Positions 1 to 10,167 of a DNA stretch of 40,850 nucleotides are shown piece by piece (the stretch's first letter is position 1; every line of letters begins with the position of its first letter). Position numbers and translations under genes: made by a program. Source of the stretch: Deltaproteobacteria bacterium (GTDB lineage Bacteria; Myxococcota_A; UBA796). The stretch lies in contig NYTD01000068.1 of the NCBI GenBank assembly GCA_002683315.1, forward strand, positions 1-40,850, written 5' to 3'. Below the pieces are notes generated by a model. The model saw nothing but the letters and a program-made list of their open reading frames with translations. It made no database searches and was not told the DNA's origin.

Positions 1-1182
1 CCTGGTATTTATCCCTTATTCTTCTGTGGTATCCCTGAGAATGAACCAACATGTGTTCCATATCGTGGTGTCGATGACATTGTAGAAGGCTCCACATCAT
101 ATACACAAGGCCCATCAAGCAGTGATTCTGATGGGGACGGTGTCGATGATGGTAGCGATAATTGTCCGAATATCTTCAATCCTACACGACCATTGGATAT
201 GGGCGGGCAATCTGATTTTGATGAAGATGGTGTTGGAGATGTTTGTGATCCATGTCCATTGGATCCTGACACCACTGAGTGCGAAAGCTTTGACCCCAAT
301 GATTTGGATAGAGATGGGATTCAAGATGATGAAGACAATTGTCTAGGGCTCAGTAATCCAGATCAAGCCGATACAGATGGCGATGGATTTGGTGATGCAT
401 GCGATGAATTCCCCAATGACAATACCGAACATCAAGACAGTGACGGAGATGGAATTGGAGACAACATTGACAATTGTTTGGAGACGGAAAATACAAGCCA
501 AGTCGATACCGATGGAGACGGCCTTGGAGATGCATGTGATGAATGTCCGGATATAGCAACAGGAAATCATAGCCCTCCTTACTCCATATATGATCTCCAA
601 AACTCATGCAGTAGCAATCATCCTCCAGAGGAAACCATCGTAACGGTTAACTGCTCTGTTACTGCAATTAAGACCAAATTGCAAAGCAATGGACAGTTTG
701 ATTACGAGACCTTTTGGTGTCAAGAACGCGAAGGAACGTCTCACTCAGGCATTTATGTTTTTTCAAAAAGCGAAGAAGGTTCTGTTGCACTCGGAAATGA
801 TGTTCAAGTACAAGGAACCTACGAAGAATACTATGATCTCGCAGAGTTAACCAATGTGACCATTACAGTAACAGATGCAAACGGTACAATGATTGAGCCA
901 ATTGTACTAGACCCAACCAATATACCAGACCCTGAAATCTATGAAGGAATGTTTATTCGTTTCGAAAATGTATCTGTTACTGCAGAAAATGCTGATTCTA
1001 ATGGTGATTATGACGAGTTTGCGGTCACTGGAGGGTTTCGCGTCGACGATTTTATATGGGAAGGCATGGACAACAACTATCCGGTCGGAACCACGTTTAC
1101 CTCCATCACCGGAATGATGCATTATTCATATTTACATTACAAACTCATACCGCGAAATGAAAACGATGTAATCTCCCCATAG
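1..1182 (+). CDS. Secreted protein, 5'-truncated by window edge: thrombospondin type 3 (TSP3) Ca-binding repeats followed by an OB-fold-like domain (as in extracellular nucleases)
   Basis: Frame 1 is open from base 1, upstream of the listed Met at 193. Repeats such as DSDGDGVDDGSDNCP, DTDGDGFGDACDEFP, DSDGDGIGDNIDNC, DTDGDGLGDACDECPD. C-terminal part contains VQVQGTYEEYYDLAELTNVTITV. Confidence 0.85.
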   Translation, partial: PGIYPLFFCGIPENEPTCVPYRGVDDIVEGSTSYTQGPSSSDSDGDGVDDGSDNCPNIFNPTRPLDMGGQSDFDEDGVGDVCDPCPLDPDTTECESFDPNDLDRDGIQDDEDNCLGLSNPDQADTDGDGFGDACDEFPNDNTEHQDSDGDGIGDNIDNCLETENTSQVDTDGDGLGDACDECPDIATGNHSPPYSIYDLQNSCSSNHPPEETIVTVNCSVTAIKTKLQSNGQFDYETFWCQEREGTSHSGIYVFSKSEEGSVALGNDVQVQGTYEEYYDLAELTNVTITVTDANGTMIEPIVLDPTNIPDPEIYEGMFIRFENVSVTAENADSNGDYDEFAVTGGFRVDDFIWEGMDNNYPVGTTFTSITGMMHYSYLHYKLIPRNENDVISP

Positions 1183-1459
1183 TGCGGTCCATGTTGAAGA
1201 GATGAAGAGTACAACGTATTTCTTTTTTTTACTATTTCTCTCGTCTTTTCTCTCCACATTTTTCCATTTCGGTTTTACTCGTACTATTCGATACGTGATC
1301 AGAATACGCTTGCGATATTTCACGTGTGTGACAAAAAAAAATATGGTGTGTACGCATCTACTGGATGGATAATTTTGAGATATGGAATAATGGATTGATT
1401 CGATAGCCGTTGGTGTTTTTTGTAAAACCCAACCCTCATCAAAAGGAGCTAGAAATCAT

Positions 1460-2059
1460 ATGAACGTTCAAGAGATCTCTGAAAGATACAAATCCCAATG
1501 GCTGAAGAAGGAAGAACAGGGAGAGCAAGAAGTACACAGGGTGATTGCTTTTTATGGAGATTTATTGCCAGAAGAGTCTCTTATCCAAGCTTCTTTGTCA
1601 AGCCTCCTCGTCTCGTACAAGCTTGATTTGGACAAAGTGCAGATTTATGATGTGCTTATCAGTCGAGACAGTTCCAATTATGGTATGCTGGATTGTTTTC
1701 TTTTTGGTCGTGTCGGACTTTTGGCCAAAGAAATCAATGGGGAGCAAAAGTGGATATACATATTGGAAAAAGGTTGGGAGCCCTATATTGATGAGAATCA
1801 TTCATACATCAACGCTTGTTTTCAAGAACACAAAAAAATCCATCGCAATCTTTTGTGTACAAAGGCAACAATGTTGTTGTCTGTAGATCCAAGCATAGAT
1901 GCAGACGAAAAACAAGCCGATGGTTGGGTGAAACAAAAAGGACTGAGGAATATTTTGAAGGTAATTCAACATCAAATTTCTCTGATTTGTCATCTTGAAA
2001 CAGAGATTCCTTTGGCTGATAACCCCTATATTCTACAGCTGGGTTCTCAAGTTCATTGA
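1460..2059 (+). CDS. Hypothetical protein (199 aa)
   Basis: Complete ORF, with AAAAGGAGCT RBS-like sequence upstream; no family recognised. Confidence 0.7.
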   Translation: MNVQEISERYKSQWLKKEEQGEQEVHRVIAFYGDLLPEESLIQASLSSLLVSYKLDLDKVQIYDVLISRDSSNYGMLDCFLFGRVGLLAKEINGEQKWIYILEKGWEPYIDENHSYINACFQEHKKIHRNLLCTKATMLLSVDPSIDADEKQADGWVKQKGLRNILKVIQHQISLICHLETEIPLADNPYILQLGSQVH

Positions 2060-2207
2060 AGCAAGAGGGTCGAATTTAGACCAAACTCACAACAGTATTG
2101 TAACAGATAAAAGTCAGCCAATGAAGCCTCTTGGTACATTTAAGATGTCGTGGTCTCATTTCCAAACTTCTGGACTATGTTCCCTTGTTCTGTTGATCGG
2201 AAGAAAG

Positions 2208-2906
2208 TCATTTTTGTTTCGTTTTTGTTTGTATATTGTCAATTGGGCATGAATCGATATTTCCCAGAGCGATTCGTGTTGTTTGTAAGAAAACCCCCTT
2301 TCTGTTTTTCTTGATATTGCCCAAAACAGTTACGGTTTTTCCGACCCATTGTGATAATTCTGTTTTTTTTTCCGGTGGTTGAAAACTGTTTTTGGAAAGG
2401 AAGACACTGACTTCTTGTCCATCTTGGAGAAGAAGTGTGGCTTTGTCTTCGAAAGACGATTCTACTTCCACTTTTTGTATGTTTCCAACACAGTGGACCC
2501 ACATATGCACCCGTTGCTCCAGATCTTGTATGGTGAATGCTTTTGGTGGAATGGGAATGGTTTTTGGAATTGTAGAAAATGGTGTTTCTCCTGATGCAAG
2601 AGAGATTTCTTCCACTTCAAAATGTCTACCCATAACAGTTTGCACATATGGAGAGCTGGTATATGGCCTACCTTTGATCCGAACACGTTTGCCTGAAAAT
2701 TTGTATTCATCGACAATTGGACGATAGGAGCGAATCCAAGTAGCGCCAGAATCCAGTAAAAGAATGACTGCTTGAAGACGCTTTCCACCTGCGATAGGGG
2801 TGATAATATAACGAACTTCCATATCGACAGGGGCTTCATATATTGGTGCATATATGTCGATATCTGAGTCAATATCCCATGTGTTTTTATTCTCTTTTGA
2901 AGACAT
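2208..2906 (-). CDS. Hypothetical protein (232 aa), possible OB-fold-like segments
   Basis: Longest coherent ORF here; C-terminal pattern VGKTVTVLGNIKKNRKGVFLQTTRIAL is OB-like (weak). Confidence 0.65.
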   Translation of the reverse strand: MSSKENKNTWDIDSDIDIYAPIYEAPVDMEVRYIITPIAGGKRLQAVILLLDSGATWIRSYRPIVDEYKFSGKRVRIKGRPYTSSPYVQTVMGRHFEVEEISLASGETPFSTIPKTIPIPPKAFTIQDLEQRVHMWVHCVGNIQKVEVESSFEDKATLLLQDGQEVSVFLSKNSFQPPEKKTELSQWVGKTVTVLGNIKKNRKGVFLQTTRIALGNIDSCPIDNIQTKTKQK

Positions 2907-3057
2907 ATAGACTCCTATATATTGTCTTGTGGGTGTATGAGATACAACGGTTTGTAATTATTCACAGCCGATAAAAGGAGAATTTATCCGGCCTGCATAT
3001 CCAGTCGAATCGATAATGAAACATTGCTGCTGCATATTTTTTTACGCCTCCGTAGAT

Positions 3058-4179
3058 TTATGTGTTGAGTAGTGACACAAAGGATGGACGAACTACGCGC
3101 CGCATACCTTGTTCGATTGCTTTATTGACATGCTTTCGGCTACACAATCCAAGCGTGAGAAGAGGAACTTCTGGAAAGTCAGCGGAACCAATATTCGGTT
3201 CTTCCATCATGATCTCACGAAGACGGTTACGAACATCTTCACCTCCCACATCAATGCACCATCGTAATGTTTTCCATGCGAGCTCAGCATGTCGTGATTC
3301 ATCACGAATCACACCCTCAAGGAATAGCTGGATTGCAGGATCTGTTGTTGCTTTGCGCTGTTCAGCTGCAATGAGTACAGCAAGTGTTTCGTTAATAGCG
3401 GCTTCGCGAGCAACGGTCTCAGCCAATTCGATAAGATTTTTAGAAAGAGTCAACTCCATGGGCATTGAGCTCGGTTCTCTTGTTTCTCCCAGAAGATCCG
3501 CAGCCAGTGAAAACGCTTGTTTTGCATGGCGCAATTCGTCGGTGATGGCTTCATGGGCAAGTTCAAGCAGCTCCACAGGAGCACCAAACTTCATCAATTC
3601 TAGAGAAAAATGATGAAATGCCGCGACAGAAGCATGTTCCATAAGCGCATTTCTTAGATAAAAATTTCCTGCTATTTTTCTTTGAGACACAGACAAACCT
3701 TCGACTTTCACTCTTATTGTATGCTTTTGCCAATCTTGAGTTGAAGTCATCTTGCTCTTCGCGCTGATTTGTTCCCCATCGCGCAGCATGGGTCGACCAA
3801 CGGACATGCACCAATCTGGTATGGGGCCAGGCTCATAATTTCCTTTGTAGGTACAATGGTCACCTTCGGGATCTTCATTGGGGTCATCCGAGATAGGGCC
3901 ATCGATGTAGTGAGGGTAGTCGTATCTTTGAATCAATTCCGTTACTTCAATAAAACGCTGGCCACTGCAATTAAACTCTTGTTCCGGTAAATTCTCATTT
4001 ACATCATTAAGAGAAGGACAATCTGCATCTTCTTCAATATTGAGGTAATACGTTCCTTCTTCCATTGATATTTCAAATTCGACTCCTGTATCGGTTTGTT
4101 TTTCTCCACATGCATTGAGAAGTAGCGGTGCGAGTACGATGATAAGATGGTTCTGTAAAAGCTGTTGTGTCTTGGTCAT
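3058..4179 (-). CDS. Lipoprotein with ferritin-like (di-iron type) domain
   Basis: Signal peptide with LLNACG lipobox; EHASVAAFHHFSLEL...ITDELRHAKQAF...IRDESRHAELAW gives two ExxH motifs. Confidence 0.8.
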   Translation of the reverse strand: MTKTQQLLQNHLIIVLAPLLLNACGEKQTDTGVEFEISMEEGTYYLNIEEDADCPSLNDVNENLPEQEFNCSGQRFIEVTELIQRYDYPHYIDGPISDDPNEDPEGDHCTYKGNYEPGPIPDWCMSVGRPMLRDGEQISAKSKMTSTQDWQKHTIRVKVEGLSVSQRKIAGNFYLRNALMEHASVAAFHHFSLELMKFGAPVELLELAHEAITDELRHAKQAFSLAADLLGETREPSSMPMELTLSKNLIELAETVAREAAINETLAVLIAAEQRKATTDPAIQLFLEGVIRDESRHAELAWKTLRWCIDVGGEDVRNRLREIMMEEPNIGSADFPEVPLLTLGLCSRKHVNKAIEQGMRRVVRPSFVSLLNT

Positions 4180-4565
4180 ATTTGATCCGTTTAGAAGTGG
4201 TTTTTATATGAGGATAGCAGATCATAAAATAAAATTACATGGAGACGTACTTTCTAATCTCCTAAAATCAGTGATTTTAACGTCAAAAAAATCCATCCAA
4301 ACAAATCGGAGTATTATTTTTCTTGCACCAAATCTCACGACAAGAAAAAAACAAAATAAAAGCAAAATTAGGGTAATTTGAGCATTCCAAAAACCACAAA
4401 TATTCGTTCGTGTGATTTTGGGTTTTTCTTGTCGCCATCATGATGACAATATTATTCTTCACGTGACAATATTGAATTAGAATATTTCGTAATCTGATTT
4501 GCGATACATAATGAGAAGTTCATACATATACATGTAGATGTTGTGTACCTTTTGGAGAAAAATCA

Positions 4566-5225
4566 ATGCCAAAGCAAATCGAGTCGAATTCCCTAGAAAA
4601 ACCCAAATTACGCGGATTTCTCCATCAATACGCTTTTTTCTTTTTTTTTCCTTTGGAAATCTGGCTGATGACTCTTGCAGAGGGACAAACAGAGGTAGTG
4701 GTAACGCTCATATATTGTCTTGGTCTGAGTTCGCTTCTTGCTACAAGTGCCCTCTATCATAGAATCAATTGGGCAGATAAACAGCGAGAGAGAATGCGTA
4801 AACTAGATCATACAATGATATTTGTTCAGATTGCCACCTCTTATACGCCTTTTGGTGTTCTGGCATTCTCGGGACTCAAAAATCAAATCGTTCTCTCTAT
4901 CTTGTGGATTTCGGTTGTCGTAGGGTTCATGATCAATATGATTTGGGGAGCTGCTCCCAAATGGGTTTCTGCGCTTCTATATGTATCTGTCGGTTGGACG
5001 GTAGTGGTGATGTTTCCAGAATTTTATCAATATACCGGATCGACCATATTCTATTTGATGCTCTTTGGAGGGATTTCCTACACGATAGGGGCTATGTTTT
5101 ATGCTGCGAAACGCCCCGATCTAAAACCTGGGATTTTTGGCTATCATGAGCTTTTTCATAGTTTTGTTATTCTTGGGGCAGGATTGCATTACGCTTCCAT
5201 TTACATGCTTATTACATCTGTATAG
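4566..5225 (+). CDS. trhA: TrhA / hemolysin III (PAQR) family membrane protein
   Basis: ALYHRINWADKQRERMRKLDHTMIFVQIATSYTPF, multiple TM segments, terminal ELFHSFVILGAGLHYASI. Confidence 0.85.
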   Translation: MPKQIESNSLEKPKLRGFLHQYAFFFFFPLEIWLMTLAEGQTEVVVTLIYCLGLSSLLATSALYHRINWADKQRERMRKLDHTMIFVQIATSYTPFGVLAFSGLKNQIVLSILWISVVVGFMINMIWGAAPKWVSALLYVSVGWTVVVMFPEFYQYTGSTIFYLMLFGGISYTIGAMFYAAKRPDLKPGIFGYHELFHSFVILGAGLHYASIYMLITSV

Positions 5226-5645
5226 CTATAAATGAAAAGCCCACGACAAAAACCTTTAACTGTGATAGAAATTCCTGTAGAACGGATTTGGTGAAAGTAT
5301 TGAATACGGTTGCTAGCAACATGTTGATTCCTCTTTGGGATTTCGCTAGATCCATACTTTTGGAGATATAATAGGGTAGTGATGACGATTGTACGCTTAT
5401 CTTTTACTTTTATTTACGCCCAATCATTCTTAATTTTAGCGTACGATACAATAATTGTCCCCTTTCTGTTCCCAAAGATATTTCATGAGAAATATGATTT
5501 TTGGAAAGCGTGTATAATGGGTCACTGTACAAGGTTTTGGTATATCCATTCATCGATATCGAAACGTTTATTGAATTCAAACTTCTAATCATGAGAACAC
5601 GATTACATGTACATGATGTGCAATGATATTGGTATTATGGACTGT

Positions 5646-6371
5646 CTACTGGCAGTCGAATTCAGAATAGACTTCTGTCGTACTATTCTCATTTATTATT
5701 TTTGTTTCTAATAACGCTCCATATTGATTATATATGTAGTAACCGCCGTTTTCCGATTGCATGGTATTTCCATCCCATTGATGATCAATAACAATTCCAT
5801 CAGTGGTGGTACGAATGGTTTTGCACCAGTAGTTGTCACAATCATACTCATATAAATATTCTGTATCATCATTGTAGCCAACTGTTTTGGTAACATAGCC
5901 CATATCATTGTATTCACTGTATCCGTTATCGGACTCTTGTCTATTTCCTTCCCAGCTATAGTTTGTCACGATATCATCTATTGTTGTATCATCATAGTCG
6001 ATTTCGAACCGACGTACTTTACACCAATCAGCTTCAATATATTCTGTATAGTTACTGTATGAGTAGCCTGTTGTGTAGTTTATACGTAGTTCTTCTGCAC
6101 ATTTGTTATGATTCAGTTGGATATGCCCAGTATATAAGGTTGTGGAATTCATGGTGTTATACCAGATAAGCTCTGCTCTTTGGTTGTTCCAGGTATATTC
6201 GCCATCATATTCGTAGAGTATTTCTTGATCGGAGGCTGAATATGATGCTTGGTGACTGGATAGCAGATAGCAGTAGACAGAATCGAGATCTTCCTCATTC
6301 GTATTCTGTTCTTTCTCTTGTATACTGTCACCAATACCCAAACAACCGATTTGAAACAAAACCCAGATCAT
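5646..6371 (-). CDS. Tyr-rich lipoprotein with YD/RHS-like repeats
   Basis: FQIGC lipobox; repeated WEGNRQESDNGYSEYNDMGYVTKT / WDGNTMQSENGGYYIYNQYGALLETK units. Confidence 0.65.
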   Translation of the reverse strand: MIWVLFQIGCLGIGDSIQEKEQNTNEEDLDSVYCYLLSSHQASYSASDQEILYEYDGEYTWNNQRAELIWYNTMNSTTLYTGHIQLNHNKCAEELRINYTTGYSYSNYTEYIEADWCKVRRFEIDYDDTTIDDIVTNYSWEGNRQESDNGYSEYNDMGYVTKTVGYNDDTEYLYEYDCDNYWCKTIRTTTDGIVIDHQWDGNTMQSENGGYYIYNQYGALLETKIINENSTTEVYSEFDCQ

Positions 6372-6980
6372 GTTTATCTCCTCTATTAATGAATGACGCT
6401 GCCTTTATACTTCATTAGTAGTATAAAGGCATATTTTTATGTAGCTATAATCATGTTGTGGCAATCCAATTGTAATGTACCGAAACAAAAAAATGTGCGT
6501 TGTTTTGACGGCGATTCTACAGTGGGTGATGATAGAATAAGTGTATTAGAGTCATTTTGATATCATCGTAGTTTTTTCTTGTTGTACAAAAATAAGGGTT
6601 TGTCGATATCGTAATTCGTATAGAACAAGCCGTTGATAAGGCTTTGATTCCTCTATGAAACCATTTTAGGCTTTCAGTTTCTCAATCGATGATTGATCGA
6701 GATCAGTGGTATGAAAAAGGTTTTTGAACCTAGTAGGTATCTCCGTGTGGCTTCCTTAGGGACATTGCAAGAGTAATATTTATTGGATTCTCTGATTCTG
6801 AGATTTGATTTTTTTATACAGTTGTACCGGTATTATAATCAATTGTAAAAGGTAAATGGACAGGATTGATACTTTTGAATTATGACGATTCAGATGTACA
6901 TCTAATATTTGGTTTTATGAAGATTCATTCTCTTTGATTCACGATGGTTGTCCATCATCCAATTACATAATGAGGAATAT

Positions 6981-7355
6981 ATGAAGATAATTATTTTTTG
7001 GCTATTGGGGTGTGCAACCAAGTCGAATATTTCTAAGAAGCAAGACTCTTGTGGGAATCTATCTGATGCACTCGATAAAGTAGCACAGGCAGAAGATCCA
7101 CATAAGTATGCGCAAGAAAATAATCTTTTGGTCAATGAGGGATTGATTCGTGTCATGCTTACACTGAAAGATGGTGCTGAGGTTTTTTGGGTTTCGCCCA
7201 TCGAAACAGAGCTCTCTATTGCGGCGCGTCATCAACTTTTGGTTCCTCCAGGACATTTGTGTACGCTTGCACAAGATGTACGTGTTGTTTCTGTTGATAT
7301 GCCCAAAACAGGTTCTTCAAAAAAATCTCCATCCAAAAAAGTTTCTCCTAAGTAG
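6981..7355 (+). CDS. Small lipoprotein, possible inhibitor I9/subtilisin-propeptide-like domain
   Basis: Start chosen at Met of MKIIIFWLLGCATK (LLGC lipobox). LIRVMLTLKDG...LLVPPGHLCTLAQDVRVVSVDMP resembles I9 spacing. Ends 2 bp before the protease gene. Confidence 0.6.
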   Translation: MKIIIFWLLGCATKSNISKKQDSCGNLSDALDKVAQAEDPHKYAQENNLLVNEGLIRVMLTLKDGAEVFWVSPIETELSIAARHQLLVPPGHLCTLAQDVRVVSVDMPKTGSSKKSPSKKVSPK

Positions 7356-7357
7356 GT

Positions 7358-9139
7358 ATGTACATGCTGTATTTTTTTTCTTTGGCCTTTGCTGGGGCTC
7401 CTTGTGACCAATTTCCAAATGTAGATGCGACACTGCTTTATGCAGTGCAACAACCTCCTGTACATGCACGTAGTTTTCGCGAAAAGATTCTCAATCCTCA
7501 TCCACAAGTATTTCGTGTGATCACAACATTCGATTCACCCATCACTCCGGAGTATAAAAAAATACTTGAGTCTTTGGGAGATGTAGAGCTCATTTTGGAT
7601 AGCCGAGCTCAGATATTGATTCATAAAGATCGTATTGTTGAGCTTTCGCAACGTACAGGTGTGAATAGGATTCGCTTCCCTTATGTTCCTACCCAAAAAA
7701 CGACCAGTGAAGGACTAGAGCATATGGGGGTTTATGACTGGCACGATATGGGCCATAGCGGTTTGGATGTCAATGTCGGAGTGCTTGACACAGAATTCTT
7801 GCATTGGAATGATTTTGCGGGAACGTCTCTTCCAGCACTCTCTAGCGACCAGATTAGCTGGGCTCCATCAATAGGAGGTCCTGGAGAAGGAACACATGGC
7901 ACGGCTTGTGGCGAAATCATTCACGATATAGCTCCGGAAAGCACATTATATTTTGCCAACTTTGGTACCGATCTAGAGTATGAATCACAGCTTCTGTGGT
8001 TACAGGACAAGACAGATATTATCTCAGCTTCCATTGGTTTTGACAATACATATCCAATGGATGGAACATCAACAGTGGCACAGTTGGTCGAAAACCAATG
8101 GAATGAAGGCATTCTTTATGTTGGTGCAGCCGGTAATGAACAAACCCAATATTGGACAGGAGAATGGACTGATACCGATGATGATGGTAACCTAGACTTC
8201 ATTGCTGGAGATGATCAAAATGTGATTCCCATTTTGCTCAATACATATGGTGAGGATTGGGAAGAGCAAGTATATGCCAATGTTCGCTGGCTTGAAGATT
8301 TTGGAGCAGCCACGATCGATTTTGATGCCAAATTATATGTCGCTCGTATTTCTGATCCAACAACAATTGTAGAAGAGATTTATCTTTCGGAGAATACCCA
8401 AGATGGTACGGGAGATCCATTTGAAGAAATGTGGGGTTGGGCATATATGCCTCCTGATCACGGTGTTTTTTTACAGGTCAGCCTTTATGGTGGAGACCCA
8501 ACCAATATGACGCTAAAGGTGTTTAATGGAGCCTATGGTTTTGATGAAACACCAGAATATATTGTCCGTGAGGGTACACTTACCGCTCCCTCGGATGCAG
8601 AACATTGTATGGCTGTAGGTGCGGTTCAGCATTCGGATTTTGCTGTTGCACCCTACAGTTCACAAGGCCCTACCGATGATGATCGCCTTAAGCCCGATAT
8701 CTTTGCGATATCACATGTGAGTACCGAATCTACAGGACCATTTTATGATGATGACGATCCAGGATTTAATGGTACTTCTGCTGCTACACCACACATATCA
8801 GGTTTGGCTGCACTTTTATGGGAGTCACAGCCCCAATCCGAAAATCAAGATATCTGGGATTCTTTGATTGAGACCATTGATCCTTCTGTAATTACACAAG
8901 GGTATGTAGGAGAAGCAGGATTGGCAGTATTGGGGGATCCTCCAGGAGAGAGCGTAGAACCTTCTGCAGAGCCAACAGATGAGCCAACAGATGAGCCCAC
9001 AGATGAGCCTTCTGCAGAGCCCACTTCAGAACCAACATCAGAGTCTCCCAAGTCTGGTTGTGTGCATACGGTTTTTCCAAAAGAGACATATGTGTTGTGG
9101 ATCGGTATGCTGTTGGGGATTATTCGAAAAAGAAAATAG
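7358..9139 (+). CDS. Subtilisin-like S8 serine protease with acidic EPTD repeat linker and C-terminal sorting-like tail
   Basis: Triad motifs VGVLDTEF (Asp), GTHGTACGE (His), FNGTSAATPHISG (Ser); C-term SGC...TM...RKRK. Confidence 0.92.
   Translation: MYMLYFFSLAFAGAPCDQFPNVDATLLYAVQQPPVHARSFREKILNPHPQVFRVITTFDSPITPEYKKILESLGDVELILDSRAQILIHKDRIVELSQRTGVNRIRFPYVPTQKTTSEGLEHMGVYDWHDMGHSGLDVNVGVLDTEFLHWNDFAGTSLPALSSDQISWAPSIGGPGEGTHGTACGEIIHDIAPESTLYFANFGTDLEYESQLLWLQDKTDIISASIGFDNTYPMDGTSTVAQLVENQWNEGILYVGAAGNEQTQYWTGEWTDTDDDGNLDFIAGDDQNVIPILLNTYGEDWEEQVYANVRWLEDFGAATIDFDAKLYVARISDPTTIVEEIYLSENTQDGTGDPFEEMWGWAYMPPDHGVFLQVSLYGGDPTNMTLKVFNGAYGFDETPEYIVREGTLTAPSDAEHCMAVGAVQHSDFAVAPYSSQGPTDDDRLKPDIFAISHVSTESTGPFYDDDDPGFNGTSAATPHISGLAALLWESQPQSENQDIWDSLIETIDPSVITQGYVGEAGLAVLGDPPGESVEPSAEPTDEPTDEPTDEPSAEPTSEPTSESPKSGCVHTVFPKETYVLWIGMLLGIIRKRK
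8955..9045 (+). repeat. In-frame short tandem repeat encoding EPTDEPTDEPTDEPSAEPTSEPTSE linker
   Basis: gagccaacagat-type 12-bp units repeated. Confidence 0.8.
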
Positions 9140-9236
9140 TATCAGAGATTGATATTCATTCTTTTACAACGTAATGGAGTCTCAGTATTTTGAGGAATCC
9201 AAATACGGGATGTATCAAGAAGGGGTACAACAGAGT

Positions 9237-9764
9237 TTATGAATTATTGATGGTGGTATCAAATAAGCGAGACAATTCATGAATAAGGAGGTCTAGATCT
9301 TTGGTTCCATCTATGATTATGGTATCTGAAGGACGATATTTTCTAATAAGGTGTTCATATATCTCAAAAGAATAGTTTTGAGATAAACTCTTTTGCGTAG
9401 ATAAGGGTTTTTGAGATTGACGGCACGTGCGTACTTCAGGTGGTACGTGTATTTCAATATTATATCCAATATCGGAGACATTCAATCCCAAAGCCAGTGT
9501 TCCTTCTATGATTAAGTGATAGCCATCTTTTTGAGCTTTGGATATTTGTTTATGGAGAAAAGGGGCCATAATCTTTGATTTTTGTGCAGCTGTGGATAGG
9601 CATGATAATCCACTTAGACCTTGTACGCCCAATTGACGCAAGACAACTTTTATGATGTCTGTGTGGATGAGCAAACAGTTGGATTTTTTTTGAATCTCTG
9701 ATGTTAATGCTGTTGCCAGTGTGGTTTTACCACATCCAGGATGACCATTGATGACAAGAATCAT
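9237..9764 (-). CDS. P-loop small-molecule kinase/ATPase-like protein
   Basis: MILVINGHPGCGKTTLATAL Walker A at N-terminus; LIIEGTLAL. Track start is 9785; Met at 9764 preferred. Confidence 0.75.
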   Translation of the reverse strand: MILVINGHPGCGKTTLATALTSEIQKKSNCLLIHTDIIKVVLRQLGVQGLSGLSCLSTAAQKSKIMAPFLHKQISKAQKDGYHLIIEGTLALGLNVSDIGYNIEIHVPPEVRTCRQSQKPLSTQKSLSQNYSFEIYEHLIRKYRPSDTIIIDGTKDLDLLIHELSRLFDTTINNS

Positions 9765-9928
9765 GTCTTTCCATATTTCATACAATCTCAGACTTTATAT
9801 CTAACAACTTTTTCAATATTGATCGATAGGCCTTACTTGTTTGGAAGTCAGAGAACATGTAATGGAACAAGCATCACGATTATTTTCCGATAATGCAAAG
9901 ATCACCATAGGATAGGATTCTGGCTTCT

Positions 9929-10135
9929 TCATGTTTCATTGCAGATAGACAAGTGCATATGTAGGTCATAATTATTAGGATGAAAACCTTCGGGCCAAAT
10001 CGTCTTTTCATCATAAATAGAATTTTGTATGGCAGCATGATTAAGAGATGATTCTCTTAGATCAGATCCTGCAAAATCCACATTTTTGATCGTTGAACGT
10101 ACAAAAATCACCGCATTTTTTATACGCAAAACCAT
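9929..10135 (-). CDS. Short pentapeptide-repeat-like protein, possibly a gene remnant
   Basis: IKNVDFAGSDLRESSLNHAAIQNSIYDEKTIWPEGF resembles the C-terminal end of pentapeptide-repeat proteins. Confidence 0.45.
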   Translation of the reverse strand: MVLRIKNAVIFVRSTIKNVDFAGSDLRESSLNHAAIQNSIYDEKTIWPEGFHPNNYDLHMHLSICNET

Positions 10136-10167
10136 TTGTTATCTTCCTACTGATTGCGAATGGTAGA

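Noticed and set aside
3062-3613. 183-aa plus-strand ORF
   Set aside because: Antisense to the ferritin-like gene; Ser/Arg-rich low-information translation typical of a shadow ORF.
3058-4179. Ferritin-like protein as the aldehyde deformylating oxygenase partner of the AAR-like reductase
   Set aside because: It is a predicted exported lipoprotein about 17 kb away in a different transcription unit; no ADO-specific features recognised.
4400-4520. catcatgatg / gacaatatt direct repeats and CACGTG palindrome upstream of trhA
   Set aside because: Short matches expected in AT-rich DNA; no operator or mobile-element boundary can be supported.
5379-5588. 69-aa plus-strand ORF
   Set aside because: Low-complexity hydrophobic translation, no clear RBS or family; likely non-coding intergenic DNA.
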